Below are positions 22,342 through 35,252 of a DNA stretch of 64,000 nt, piece by piece. The notes beneath the pieces were generated by a model. It ran no database searches, was not told the DNA's origin, and worked only from the letters and a program-made list of their open reading frames with translations. The DNA is taken from contig CM076151.1 in NCBI GenBank assembly GCA_038025085.1, forward strand, positions 6,207,501 to 6,271,500, given 5' to 3'. The DNA is from Tetragonia tetragonoides. Its lineage: Eukaryota > Streptophyta > Magnoliopsida > Caryophyllales > Aizoaceae. The stretch's first letter is position 1, and the number at the start of each line of letters is the position of its first letter. A program made the position numbers and the translations under genes.

Positions 22342-25014
22342 ATGGAAACCACCAAAGATGAACCAGTAACACCAGCAGCTCGACTTTTCCTCCGGCCAGA
22401 AATGAACCAAATAATCAGCTGTGCAATCGGGTTCGAAAACCGGCTCGATATCGAAGCCATTAAAACAGAGCTTTCAAGGTCCATTATGATCAAACAACCA
22501 AGATTCAGCAGCCTTTTAGTGGTTGATAAACATGGGAGAGAGTTTTGGAGAAAAACCCAAATCAATTTAGACGATCATATTATCATCCATCAAGAAACTG
22601 GTGATAATAATAATGAGGAAAACATCATCAATGGTTACTTAGCAGATTTTGCAGTTTCATCTCCTTTAAGTACAGAAAAACCCTTATGGGAAATCCACTT
22701 ATTTAGTGAGTTAAAATGCGCGGTTTTGAGACTTCATCATGCTTTAGGAGATGGGATTTCTTTGATGTCATTGTTCTTGGCTTCTTGTCAAAGATTGGAT
22801 GATGATGTTGATGATGAGAAAACCAGGGGGGGAAACAGGGGGAAAAACAAGGGAAAAAGGGATGAGAGAGAAAATGGGTTTTTTAGGGTTTTGAAGGTTG
22901 TTTGGTTTACTATGGTTTCTGTGATAGGGTTTATTGGAAGGAGTTTGTGGGTTAGAGATAAGAAGACAGTGATTAGTGGTGGTGATGGTGTTGAGTTGTG
23001 GCCAAGAATGGTAGCTACTGCTAAATTTAGCCTTGATGATATGAAAACTGTCAAAATGGCCATTCCTAATGCGGTAAGGATTCTTTTGGTTTTTGTGATT
23101 ATACTTTGTTTATTTTTGGCATATTTTGGATATTTTGTTCTTCCTATGATTTTTCATGTGGGAATATTTGTGGTGTTTAAATATGGATCTTTGACTATTA
23201 TATATCAATACTTCTCAAATAAGTAATACTTTGTTACTATGGATCAAACTTTTTAAAGTAACTAATTGGTCACTATTTTATAAAGGGAAAATATATTTCC
23301 ACGACCATTTGAGCTATTTACACTCCTTTTGTTTCGTAAATTGGTTACCACTAGTAGTAAAACATTCTAAGGAAGAGTAAATGGAGTAGAAATAGCACGT
23401 TCAGAATTGATATGAGATTATGAGAATAATATCAATTTCTTTTTTAGTAAAAGTTAAATATATGCAGGTTTGACTTCAAAAGGTCAACTACTGTATTACA
23501 TTTGGGAATTGGGATGAAGAGTACTTTTTTTGATAGATTAGTTTGATATGTTCTAGTATGAACTTTTACTGTTCTATGAAGATTTGTTTTCATTTTTGAT
23601 GGATTGTGTTTGTGTTGTAGTATTGTCTCTATGTGGTAGATAGCTTCGACTTGAGTGACATTATATTAAATTGATCATCGTTATCACATAACTTTCTTGT
23701 AGACCATCAATGACGTTCTCTTTGGAATAATATCATGTGGATTATCAAGATACTTGGATGTGCGTTCATCTCATGGTACACATTACTATACCCTTTTTAT
23801 AAGTTGGTTTTTTATTTTTATTATTTTCTTAATTTAATGGAGGGATGAAATTTAGTGAGTAACAGGGTGGCTATATATAGCACATAAATCTAGTTCAAAT
23901 TCAAAAATGCAGCATATTAATAGGCCGTTTTTTATGAGGTCGTCTCAATATGAGGTCACCTCTATAGTCAAACATAATGTCATGCTTGTTTGAGGCAGCT
24001 CATACGAGTCGTTGTGAAGCACAATTATTAGCATGTGTGCGTGCTAGAAGTTAGTTCTCATTTGAACTTGGCTCAATTCTTAACAAGTGAAAGTAACTAC
24101 AACATTTGTGCTAGATTTGAAGGAGGGCCTCCAAATTACAGGCTTAGCAATGGTTAATTTGAGAGGAGAATCCAAAGTGGAGGTAAATTTTACTTGAAGC
24201 TTCTCATGACTTTTCATCTTTGGGTTTCTAACACTTCTTCGGTACATCCACAATTACTCTCTCGGTTTAATTTTTAACAGCAAAGTATATGCTCTATTAA
24301 AGGGCAATTTTATTTCACTGCTTTATTATTTAGGAAATGTCCAAGCTAGGTAAGGCAGATGGTTCCAAATCAAGATGGGGAAATCAATTTGGTATGATGC
24401 TCTTACCAGTTTATCTTCAAAAAGATGCGAATCCTTTAAGCTATATCAAGAGAACTAAAGTGATGATCGACCAAAAGAAACAATCCTTGGAGGCTCATTT
24501 CTCATACAACATAGGCAACTTTTTAATGTCTTGCTTTGGGCCAAAGGTAGTGCTTTTGGTATTATTGATTCAACATCATAGAGTGGTTCTAACACTTACA
24601 CAATTGGGCATCACATACAGGTCGCTAGCATGCTTAATTACAGGATTGTGTGTAATACAAGCTTTACTATCTCGAATATAGTCGGTCCACAAGAGAAATA
24701 TACATTCGCCAACAACCCCATGACCTATCTTAGAGTTACCGCATCTAGCTTAGCTCATGTAAGTCATTATTGTCGTGAATAGTAGTTTTTTTATGAGGCG
24801 GCCTCATTTTTATTTTATTTTATTTTCTGATTGTGTGGATATGGTGTTTGAATGCAAATAGGCAATCACAATGCATATGGTGAGCTATGCGGGAAAAGCT
24901 GAGATGCAAATCTTGGTAGCGAAAGATATTATCCCAGATCCACAATTTCTGGCCAAGTGCTTCGAATATGCCTTGCTTGAGATGAAGAATACTGTAAAGA
25001 ACATCAACATTTAG
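22342..25014 (+). CDS. WSD-2: intact WSD1-type wax ester synthase/diacylglycerol acyltransferase
   Basis: Exons 22342-23073, 23703-23775, 24115-24182, 24334-24546, 24621-24758 and 24862-25014, all with GT..AG introns; 1377 nt, 458 residues, no internal stop. The first four introns occur at the same codons and phases as in WSD-3. N-terminal acyltransferase half: DEPVTPAARLF start motif, PLWEIHL, active site HHALGDG (residues 132-138), then a basic linker and a hydrophobic segment (WFTMVSVIGFIGRSLW, about 200-215). The C-terminal WSD half has TINDVLFGIIS, SRWGNQFGMMLLPV, VCNTSFTISNIVGPQE and AKCFEYALLEMKN. Role inferred from family: wax ester or triacylglycerol synthesis at the ER. Met22342 is chosen because it aligns with the start of the paralogues. 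Confidence 0.9.
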
Positions 25015-25661
25015 TTACTAGTTTTATGACTAAAGAGCTAGGATGCTCTGTAGATTAATTGGGTACTATAAAATATAAATATGAAAGTGAATATGAATGT
25101 GAAAGTGACTACTATATGGTAAATATCTTAGTGAGATGAAATGATATATATCCACATAAGTCAATTATTGTACTTCTTAATGACCCATCATAGTCATCAA
25201 TCTCTACGCTTGTTACTATCACATTGGTACAATGTGCAGGATTATTTGAAGATTGTAACAACGGAGGGAGTACTTACGAGACCTCTATTTATGAACAACT
25301 ACAAACTCGATTTAAAGTAGAATTACGCAAAAATAATTCCTTTTTTTTGAGAGAGGAGAATAGGAGACATTCAATTGTTAAGACATGTACGACAAAAATA
25401 TGGCTTCACCTCACATCAATATCATATGTCCAATAATAACTAATAGAGGATAGATATAAGTTACAAGAGTGAGGATAAAATCGTATTTCACTAGAAAATT
25501 GTTTACCATAAAGAAAAATGGTAGAATTTTATGAAAAGATCCCAAATAGGTAAATTGTAGAATTTAATAGGAATAGAAAGAGTACTAAAAAAAGTAATGA
25601 GCTAGTAGTCCCTTCAAATTGTCTAATTTTACTACCTAAAAAAGAAAAGTCAAATGCACTA
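25015..25661. other. Intergenic 3' of WSD-2, no gene recognised
   Basis: AT-rich 3' flank. The small frame at 25224-25436 has no domain. Confidence 0.4.
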
Positions 25662-26079
25662 CTCCCTTCGGTCCATGAAAATCTTGACGTTTGGAGAATA
25701 TGCCTAATATTAAGGAAAACACATTTTAGCACAAAAATTCTAAATTTACCCTTACAAGAGCACATGAGGTATTAAGATAGAGAAAATAATATTTTAGTTC
25801 TAAATTTACCCTTACAAGAGCACATGAGGTATTAAGAGAGAGAAAATAATATTTTAGTGGATATTTATTGTTTTCCTTGCTTTTGTATTACTTTCCTTAC
25901 TTTTGTAGCTAGTGGCGTGAGAATTTTTTTTTTTTTTTTATTTTCTTGCACATGGGGTGAGAATGTGGGAGGGGTAAAATAGTAACAGGTGCTCAAATAC
26001 ATTACCATATAAGGAAACGTAAAGATTTTCATAGTCCAAACATAAGTAGAAAGCGTAAAGATTTCCGTATCGGAGGGAG
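25662..26079. mobile_element. Stowaway-like MITE with an internal 60-bp duplication
   Basis: Ends CTCCCTTCGGTCCATGAAAA and the inverted ..CGTATCGGAGGGAG, flanked by TA (25660-25661, 26080-26081). Inside, a 60-bp block beginning TTCTAAATTTACCCTTACAA occurs twice in tandem (about 25738-25797 and 25798-25858). Confidence 0.75.
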
Positions 26080-26081
26080 TA

Positions 26082-26659
26082 TAAAAAAGTTACTGGTTGT
26101 AACATTGGACAATGGACATTCACTTACAAGGATAAGATAGTGAAATGTCGCAAAACAAAAGAAGGGAATAGGGATCATGTATTTGGGGAATACTATTTAA
26201 CAAGGACCGTTGATTTATCCACGTAAGCAAAACACGCATCCTAGGAAAAGTGGCTAGAATTACTAAATTACCCTCGTAAGATTCCACGATAAAAAGGTAG
26301 TTTTCCGAGTTCGACCCTGCTGGCTCCTACAGGCCCAAAGGTAGTTTTGTTTGTACGCTGATGTCTTTTTCCTTATCATTTTCTTTTTATTTTTTTTAAT
26401 TTTCTTTTTCATGTTTTTAGTTTTGTTTTTATGTGTCACATTTTTCACAAATCCATGTATGTACAATTCATCCCATCACACTTGTTGTCCTTTTGTTTCT
26501 ATTTTCTCTGTTGTTTTCCCTAATTCATTTCATACAACTTTTCTTCTTGTTTTTGTCTCTGTTTTTAAACTTTTAACTTATTTTGCCTTATTTCTTTTAT
26601 ATTTGTCGTCGCAACGTTGCATTAGAAAATGCAGCTTGTGCATATTTTTCACTATGAGA
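26082..26659. other. Intergenic left of the MULE, no gene recognised
   Basis: T-rich sequence. The Phe/Leu-rich open frame starting at 26351 arises from T runs and crosses the MULE end, so it is not called. Confidence 0.4.
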
Positions 26660-27402
26660 ATTATTATAGAGCGTTGTTTACAGCCGCAAGGTGAGGCTGT
26701 AAATGATAGCCTCACACTCACAGCTTACCATTTGTCAAAGACTTTGCTAAATCTTCCACAAGCTGTCGCGTTTGAAGCTCTTTCCAAGACTCCCACCCAT
26801 TTACTCCTAGTAGTCTTGTGCTACAATAGTTTCTTTTCTTTTTTTTTTTTTTCTTTTTTTGGATAAGACATACCTTATAGTTGGTGAAAGGAAAATATTT
26901 TTATGTCACATAATGGCTATTGGCTCATGGCCTATCTGGTTATACCATTTAGGCAAGATAATCAAATATGTTGCCATTTTTTTCTAACATCAAAATATAC
27001 AATCTGTTCCAAAAAATTATACTAATATTGGTATAACAAGAGTCAATATCACAAAAAAAAATAAATTGATATGCTCCATCTCAAAAATGATATGTCTGTA
27101 ACAAAGTCGTTCTTCAAATCAAATTCTTCCCACAAATACTTGCATCTGTACATGCAGAAAAATGAGAAATTTACTTATAATAATCACCTTATACTTAAAG
27201 AAGGCATGAAAAAAAAAACAACTAAGAAAAATATCGGCTATACCTTCATCCTTAGAGTGCATAAATTTGCTAAAACACCTTAATGTCAAAAAGTAGTTTC
27301 CGTATCTAGGATCTAAAAGAAGAAAAAAAATACCATAGAAAATATTTAAGAAATATGATGAGCTCAAAAAAAGGGACTATAATATATTAGGGGAGAATTA
27401 CC

Positions 27403-30088
27403 TCATGGTGATTGAGCTAATCCATTATCACAAAAATTTGAAGACGCTAGACTAGTAAGTTGCTGCAGATAAACATGACAAATGCACATCAATTGTAAGC
27501 TATCATTTTAATTACTTTAGTATAATTTAATAATGTATTTATATACCAAAAACATATTTTCTGCAACTTGATAAGCATCACCATTTCCTCTTGAAAAAGT
27601 ACTTCCCTATTAACAAAAAGAGAAATATTATATTTTCAGGTTGGTAAATTATTATAAAAGTCAATATTACAAGGTAAAAGAGAAACTATGTAAGATCAGT
27701 GATACTTGTGTATCCAGACAGACATTCGCATTAGTTGAGACGACTCCAATCTCCTGTGAAAGAGAATAAACATCAAATATTAATTATGCCAGTTACTTAT
27801 TCCTCCAATCTTTATAACATCAAACAATATAAAACATAATTATACCGTTTGTATGGGTTGGCTTTGATTTCGAATATTTTGGTCATTTAGCTCTCCAAGA
27901 ACCTGGAGATATAGAAGTTTAATTGAATTATAATAAAAAGGGTAAAGATAACATGTACATCTAATAATCTGGTATAAAAAGGGTAAAGATAACATGTACA
28001 TCTAATAATCTGGTTATAAAAGTTATACCTTTCTTCTTTGCTTCTTATTGACTTTTTTGGATGGAGCTTCAATCCCAGCTTTGATTCTTTTAGGAGCACC
28101 CTTAGTTTTTGCAACAATAGGATCATGGACAAGATCACAGTTTTCTTTCCCATTTACACTAATAAAAGGCATGTGACATTTATTAGTGTCAATACACTTT
28201 TTCAAAATTTCCTCAAATGCAGAGTATACAAAGGTATAACTTGTCTCACTATGAAAGGCTTCTTCTTTAATCTTTGAAGTTAAGATATGCAAACTTTTAT
28301 TCTTTTGCTCCATGGACTGCAATTTTTCAAATGGAGTAGGCCTTTGTTTCCTATTTTCATCATTTTTACTCCATCTCTTCAAAATATATTTAGAAGGGAT
28401 TTTGAATGTGCCCAAATTGTAGAGTACAGATAAACAATGTCTACAAAGATATCCCTTAAACTCAAATGAATGGCACAAACAACATATTTCTTCGAATTTC
28501 CTATTCCAAACAACCACATAATCTCCTTCGGCCTCAAATTCTCGAACTGTGAAAACTAAGTTATCCTCGTCTTGCCCTTTGAGGGAAGGATAACATCCGG
28601 CTGCTCCTGAAATCTCAACTTGAAACTTTTTAAAAACTTCATAGGTGTAGACAAGAGAAAGTTGTTTCTCAAAAGGTGATTTAGTCCTTAAAAATGGGGT
28701 CTTTTGTGAATTAAAATCAGCATCTTCTTCATCTTTTTCTCTGTCTTTTACAGCTTGTTTGTACTTTACAACAAATTCAGTTAAAGTCGTCTTTTTATTG
28801 ACGTATTTGTTAAAAAAAGAATTTATACTTTCTGACCTTTGAGTGGTAGACATGCCTCCAAAAAATACATCTCTCATAAAAGTAGGCACCCATTGTTTCC
28901 GATCATCATATAATGATTGAAGCCATTTCCACTCTTCTTCATTAAAATCAAACATTTCAATCATATTCCTCCAGTTGTTCTCAAATTCATCCTCTGTCCA
29001 ACTCTTGTAAATACACTTCTTGAAAACTCCCATGAAATTTTCATGTTTTTTTGTCACATGCCCAAGCTTTTCTGGAACTTTTCTCATTATATGCCATAAA
29101 CAAAAGCGATGACAGGTTTTTGGAAATACCTCATGTATGGAAGCCTTCATAGCTTTATCCTGCTGGATTCTCTGCAAGTAATGCCCCACCCAAGATTGTG
29201 AACTGAAAATGGTTGTTTACTCCAATAAATGAGGCAAAAGGCATCTTATACTTATTTGTGATGTAAGTGGTGTCAAAAGAAACAACATCACTATACTTTT
29301 TGTAGTCCTCCCTACCTTTGGCATGTACCCAAAATACATTTCTCAAACGCCGTTCTTCATCCAAGTCAATAGCATAGAAGAAGTTAGAATCCTCTTGTTG
29401 CATTTCGATAAAGTGCTGAAGCATAACATTAGCATCCCCTATTTGCAATGTTAAACGACGATCCTTATCAATGTAATTTCTTATATCCTTTAGAGAGCAA
29501 CCCACATTTTTGTGACCATTGTTTTTTTTTAGCTAATGTAGCATGAATCTTATAAGGTGGCATCCCAACAGCATGTAATGTATCAATTTCATGTTGATTA
29601 GCCACTGAGATACCTCTATGACATGGAAAACAATGTACTTGCTCTGGATACAAGTCATGATTATGCTCCTTCACAAATTCATGTACTAGCCATTTCCCAT
29701 CACTCATTTTTTTCACCCGTAAAAATGCCTTACAATCTGTTTTCATACATTGTCGCGGATTATGAGCATTAGAGGGGCGTTTAACACCAAATCTAGTGCA
29801 TGCAAAATTAGCAACAATGAAATCTTTAAACGATCGAGAACGACGACTTTTAATTGTTGATACACCAAAACCAACAGATTTAGCGTAAGTACGATAAAAT
29901 GCATATGCTTTATCTCGTGTTTGAAATTCCATACCTTTCTCAGGCTCTTGAATTACCTCTTCATTTTGACTCAAGTGATGACCTATGTACATTTCAGCAT
30001 CCACATCATTGTTGAATAGTAGATTTTCATCTATAGAGTTTGAATCATCATTCTCTATATCTGCATTTAGGTCAATGTCCAATTCCAT
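27403..30088 (-). pseudogene. FAR1/FHY3-type MULE transposase, frameshifted
   Basis: Main exon 28029-30088, then C-terminal exons 27846-27902, 27706-27753, 27547-27606 and 27403-27462, each phase 0 with good splice sites, ending ..GLAQSP. Domains: acidic N-terminus; FAR1 zinc-binding domain (GMEFQTRDKAYAFYRTYA, ..FACTRFG, ..HEFVKEHNHDL); transposase core with the first Asp in VVSFDTTYITNKY; FCLWHIMRKVPEKLG; SWIM finger CLCHSFEFKGYLCRHC. Breaks: an indel in the A run read from plus 29520-29530 (frame changes within LAKK-NNGHKNVGC), and a deletion of roughly 30 codons near 29160-29175 that removes the stretch between GGALLAE and QDKAMK, including the expected TD of the second catalytic motif. 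The A-run break could be a sequencing error, the deletion not. Probably not an active transposase now. Confidence 0.85.
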
Positions 30089-30770
30089 TTTTTATATTTG
30101 CGTAAAAAAAAAAAAAACACAACTTGTTGATAACAATTTTGATTAAAGATAGTATCTTTATATACTCAAATTAGTTGTAAAGATACAAATTAAAATAGCA
30201 CAGAGAACAAGGATTTTTTTTAGAACCCTCAATAATTGTACATGATGTCAAACAAATCCATAACTTATTGCAAATTCTAAGGACTAAGATTCTGATGGTC
30301 CTAATTAAGCTCTCACAGCCTTCACAATCTAGATAAACAAGAAACAATACTCTGTTCTTTAATTTTGTGGAGCAAAATAGTTTTGTACCTCCTTCGTCGG
30401 CCAAACTTACCTCCATGAGACAAATTAAAAAGTGTGGATATATGACTGATTACAGGACTAGCTTTCAAGTTTTTTTTTTTTTTTGTGCCATGTCAAAATT
30501 GTTAAGTAAATAACAAAAATTTGAGAATTTTGACCAATACTCAGGTTATAAATTACACATTTTGATATTATCAAGTAATGCCCATATGATGAAGAATATA
30601 CACGTAGCTAACTTTAGAGGGGGTTGCAATCTGTGAGGGGAAGCCAATTCTAGAATAAAGCTACAAAACAAATTAAAATAGTATATAAGAGAAGATTTCC
30701 TTTGAAAGTTTTGATAAAATAACTCACTTCGTGATTAGAGTTTCAATTTTAAGCAATCCTTATACATATA

Positions 30771-33413
30771 TGTTGGGGTTTATAGAGCAAATATAAGAGA
30801 GAATTAGACCAAACAATACAAAGCAATGAATAGACACAAAGTATTTTAACGTGGAGGTTGAATCCTCCACCCCTCAATAGTATTACTTGTTAATCCTCAA
30901 CTAAGAAATACAATATCCCTAGTGTTTCCCCTCTAAGCTTAAGCACACCAACCCAAGGCTCAAGCACACACAATGAGATTATCTAACCCTAAGCCTATAA
31001 CCCTCCTTAAATAGGCAAAGTATTCCTAACCCTAAAACCACTAGACTAAGGAATACATCTTTTAGGATACTAATTTCCTAGTTACATAATAACACCTAGA
31101 TATTATCCTACTCAATTAGGTAATTAAATACCAATAGAAAACCCCCCATAATATCCTAAAAGATCCCCAAAAGATAATGGGAGAAGATCTCCCAAAAGTA
31201 GACAAAGCAATCGCCGGTCGTGGCTCACGGATGGACCGCATGGTCGTGCGCCCTTATCACTTGAACAGTGCCCGGTCGTGCAGCGCTGACAGCCGCTTGC
31301 TGTCAGCTCCGCATGCCATGCAACTTTACACTTCCAATTACGCATGACCGTTTGTTCTCCACTTTTCCTCCTTTAGCTTTGTGAAGTTGTCCGGTCATCC
31401 CCGGGACCTCCCGAACTATGTTGGGCTTGTTCCAACAATCCTCCTCTCAAGCCCAACTCACCTTCAACTCGATCATCTTCCAAACATCTTCCCTTTGATG
31501 ATGACGCCTCCTCTTGAATCGAGCTCCCTTCTATGCTTCTTCCCTCTAGCACAAAGAGATTCGTTTTTGTCTTCTTTGCTTTGAAAATCACCGACCCCTT
31601 CTTGTTGATAATTTTCAAAGTACCGTCTTTAAGTTGAGCGGCACAACCCTTGCCATCCAACTTACCTAAAGATATGAGATTTCGATCAATATTCGCAATG
31701 TGCCTTACCTCGCCCAATTTGCGAATCCTTCCATCATGTGTCTTGATCTCTACCTCACCAATCCCGTCAACCTTTACCTCCTTCCCATTAGGTAAACTTA
31801 CTGTCTTGCGGTTACATGGCTCATAGGATTTGAATCATTCCTTCCTCGAACAAATATGTTGCGAACTCCCCGAGTCCACGAACCATGCCTCATTTGATGG
31901 TCTTTCCTCATCCACCATATAGACATCTCCATCATCTGAATCATCATCACTACCCACTGCGGTAGCGACGACACCCTTACCCTTGTTCTTCATTGCCATC
32001 AAGTCTTCTTTGTATTTAGGGCACTTCATTTGAATGTGTCCAACCTCATCATAATAGAAACACTTAATGTTAGGGTTCACCTTCTTCTTACCTTTCCACT
32101 TGGAACGAGTCTCCACCACTAAACCCACCCCATCCGAAGTAGATCCCCCTTGCGTCATCAATTTCTCCGCCTCGAGCAAAGCGACTACGGACTCATCCAA
32201 GGCAAGGGTCGTCTTCCCAACAAGTAAACTCGTAATTACCGGGTTGTACTTCCTAGGAAGAGACTCCAACAATAGGATTGCCTTGTCTTCCTCTTCAATC
32301 TTTACATCCAAACTTGCTAAACGAGTGATCAAGCCATTAAACTTGTTTAGATGATCTTGTAACACATCATCTTCCATCATGTCGAGCGAGAAAAGATCCT
32401 TCTTCAAGAATAATTTATTAGCAATAGACTTTGAGGCATACATACTCAAAAGTTTATCCCATAAAGCTTTCGGACTCGTCTCCAAAAGAACATTGTACTT
32501 GATATCGGGCGCAAGAGCCAACCGGATCGTACTAGTTGCACGAAGTTTCATATCCTTCCACTTTGCATCATCTACCCCCGCAGGTTTCTTATCCTCCAAG
32601 GTATCGTGCAAACCTTGTTGAATAAGTATATCCTTGATCATGCTTTGCCACAATGAAAAGTTGTTCTTCCCATTGAATAACTCCGTCTCGAACTTTGCTC
32701 CGTAAACCTTTTCTATCTATTCGAACCCGTGCTCTGATACCAATTGTTGGGGTTTATAGAGCAAATATAAGAGAGAATTAGACCAAACAATACAAAGCAA
32801 TGAAATAGACACAAAGTATTTTAACGTGGAGGTTGAATCCTCCACCCCTCAATAGTATTACTTGTTAATCCTCAACTAAGAAATACAATATCCCTAGTGT
32901 TTCCCCTCTAAGCTTAAGCACACCAACCCAAGGCTCAAGCACACACAATGAGATTATCTAACCCTAAGCCTATAACCCTCCTTAAATAGGCAAAGTATTC
33001 CTAACCCTAAAACCACTAGACTAAGGAATACATCTTTTAGGATACTAGTTTCCTAGTTACATAATAACACCTAAATATTATCCTACTCAATTAGGTAATT
33101 ACATACCAATAGAAAACCCCTCATAATATCCTAAAAGATCCCCAAAAGATAATGGGAGATGATCTCCCAAAAGTAGACAAAGCAATCGCCGGTCGTGGCT
33201 CACGGATGGACCGCATGGTCGTGCGCCCTTATCACTTGAACAGTGCCCGGTCGTGCAGCGCTGACAGCCGCTTGCTGTCAGCTCCGCATGACCATGCAAC
33301 TTTACACTTCCAATTACGCATGACCATGTGTTCTCCACTTTTCCTCCTTTAGCTTTGTGAACTTGTCCGGTCATCCCCGGGACCTCCCGAACTATTTTGG
33401 GCTTGTTCCAACA
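30771..33413 (-). mobile_element. Short copia-type LTR retrotransposon nested in the MULE
   Basis: LTRs at 30771-31437 (667 bp) and 32745-33413 (669 bp), each TGTTGG..CCAACA on the plus strand, flanked by a 5-bp duplication ATATA (30766-30770, 33414-33418). On the minus strand the primer-binding site TGGTATCAGAGC (complement to initiator tRNA-Met) follows the right LTR, and a purine tract AGAGGAGGAT precedes the left LTR. The LTRs differ at only about a dozen positions by eye, so insertion was fairly recent. The internal region is only 1.3 kb and lacks integrase and reverse transcriptase; it probably depends on another element to move. Confidence 0.95.
31373..32734 (-). pseudogene. Copia gag with truncated protease and pre-integrase remnant
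   Basis: The minus-strand reading frame 31835-32653 is a copia gag (UBN2 type: WDKLLSMYASKSIANKLFL, then ILLLESLPRKYNPVITSLL), a zinc knuckle with its second Cys changed to Tyr (CFYYDEVGHIQMKC), and the start of the protease with active site WFVDSGSSQHIC. A second piece, 31373-31717, carries the pre-integrase motif (IANIDRNLISLGKLDGKG) and then runs into the LTR. Everything after that in a normal copia polyprotein is deleted. Confidence 0.85.
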
Positions 33414-33811
33414 ATATATAAATAAACCAACAATAAAACTAAAAGTAGTAAATTTGTTCCACAGACTATCAATAAAGTGAGAAATTGCAGTACCTGTGTA
33501 CTTGTCGGGCAATTGAGCGAGATGCGTGAATAATTCCAGATTGAGGAATTGTAGAACTGAAGAGGGTTAGGGGCAAGGAGAGAGAGAGAGAGGAGATCAG
33601 ATAAGACAATTTTAGCTTACAAGAGAAGCATAAAAGAGCGGGGTATTTTTTATGGTTCCCGGTAAAATTTTAGGGATGTAAATTATTATAGATGAAATAC
33701 CATAAGAGCCCTTATATTACAATGGGTCTTTGATAGGTGGCATGCTGTGAGTGTGAGGCTGCCATTTACAGCCTCACCTTGCGGCTGTAGCTAGCAGCGC
33801 TCATTATTATA

Positions 33812-35252
33812 AGAACATTCTATTACTAATAATACCTCGCTCCTTATTTTTCTTTCTTTAATATCTTTATGATTTGTCTCTTAGACACTCTTCCGTACAC
33901 CTCTCATCATATCAATTATCATGTGTCTTAAATTATAAAGTTTATCATTAACGAGCGATAATGAGATTAAAATGTATTTTTAGGATTTTCAAGTAAATTT
34001 GAACTGATGGGAAGTTCGAAGATATGCTAGTATGTAATTTAATTATCTTGTGTAACTTAAAAAAATGGTAAATAAGCTTAGTAAAGTTAAATTCCTTTAG
34101 CTTAAAAAGCACCCTTACCTAATTAAAAATAAGATATGCTAGTATGTAATTAGCAAATATTCAATTTCATTTACAAAACTTCTAATGTGCTAATTGTCCC
34201 TTTCAAAATGTCTCACTCAACTATCCACAAAGAAAAGTCTTGATGTGGGCCACGGAAAGTTTAGTGTAAAGTTGGACCACACTTTTGTGGAATCAAAAAG
34301 AAGCCAAAATATTTAAATAAAGCACTAATGCACTATGCATTATTTGTGATCTAGAATTTACATAATAAATACAATTATACAAGCAAGCAATCAATAAAAT
34401 TATATTCACACGAGAATGTTCTAGCTACCGCGATATACTTACACTGTAGTCTGTAGATAAGGTATTGCAAAGCCTGGAGGTGCAGCTAAGCCAAATTGCA
34501 ACAGCCACCCCACATTGGAAATTCTCACCAAAATTGCACAACCACATATCAGGGGAAAAAAGGGCCCAAGCACATAACACGTTCCGTTTGGAAGATGAAT
34601 CTCATACACTTTACGTATAATACACTCATTTTCAATAATATATTACTCTAGCAGCTTCTCAATTTCTCATTCATGCAAAGTTATGGGTTTCTTGCATCAA
34701 AAAAAAAAGTTATGGGTTTAACAATAAAAGAAAAACCCATCGTGATTATTGTTGATAAATAGATATATGATTGATCCTGATAACTACATGATTGTTCCTA
34801 ATATTTGGGCGTATTAATACACTTTGCTGGAGTAATTTATCATACACATCTTATTTGTTACTTCAAAATACATGATTGTTCCAATTTTACTAGAGCAAAT
34901 GAGTGTATCATACAGTCGTTGTATGAAATCACTGTCCATTTCGTTTGTTTATATCTGTGTGTGTATTTTTATTTTATTTTTTTACTTTTATGGTGGTAAC
35001 ATTTTTTTTTTTGGAAAGTATGGTGGTAATAACATTCGTAAGGTGGTCCTAACAATTTTGGGAGTATAAGGGATCCCAAAATGTTAAGGATGAAATTTGA
35101 ACCCGTGTGTCGGGGATAAAAGGTAGAAAGGGAGCCATTGTTTTAAACCCCAATTCTCATCCATGTGTGTGTATATATATGTACTTATGTATTTCCCTCT
35201 GGTCATATACTTTTCCTAGCTCACACAAACAATTATACACACTCACTCACTC
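33812..35252. other. Intergenic between the MULE and WSD-3
   Basis: AT-rich, no gene recognised. TATATATATG at 35172-35181, about 75 nt before the WSD-3 start, is a candidate TATA region. Confidence 0.4.

Larger units (their letters stand above)
26669..33802 (-). mobile_element. Mutator-like element (MULE) carrying a FAR1/FHY3-type gene
   Basis: Terminal inverted repeats of about 80 bp: left GAGCGTTGTTTACAGCCGCA.. (26669 on), right inverted GAGCGCTGCTAGCTACAGCC.. (ending 33802). Both share GCCGCAAGGTGAGGCTGTAA and GCCTCACACTCACAGC. The flanks carry a perfect 9-bp target duplication ATTATTATA (26660-26668 and 33803-33811), diagnostic of Mutator-type insertion. Total 7134 bp, of which 2643 bp plus a 5-bp duplication is a nested copia element. 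The only gene is the FAR1-type transposase at 27403-30088, transcribed leftward. The element inserted between WSD-2 and WSD-3. Confidence 0.9.

Noticed and set aside
26351..26866. 171-residue Phe-rich open frame
   Set aside because: Arises from T runs and crosses the MULE boundary.
31124..33512. Minus-strand frames in both LTRs (31124-31345, 33099-33512)
   Set aside because: They are the same LTR sequence read twice, not genes.
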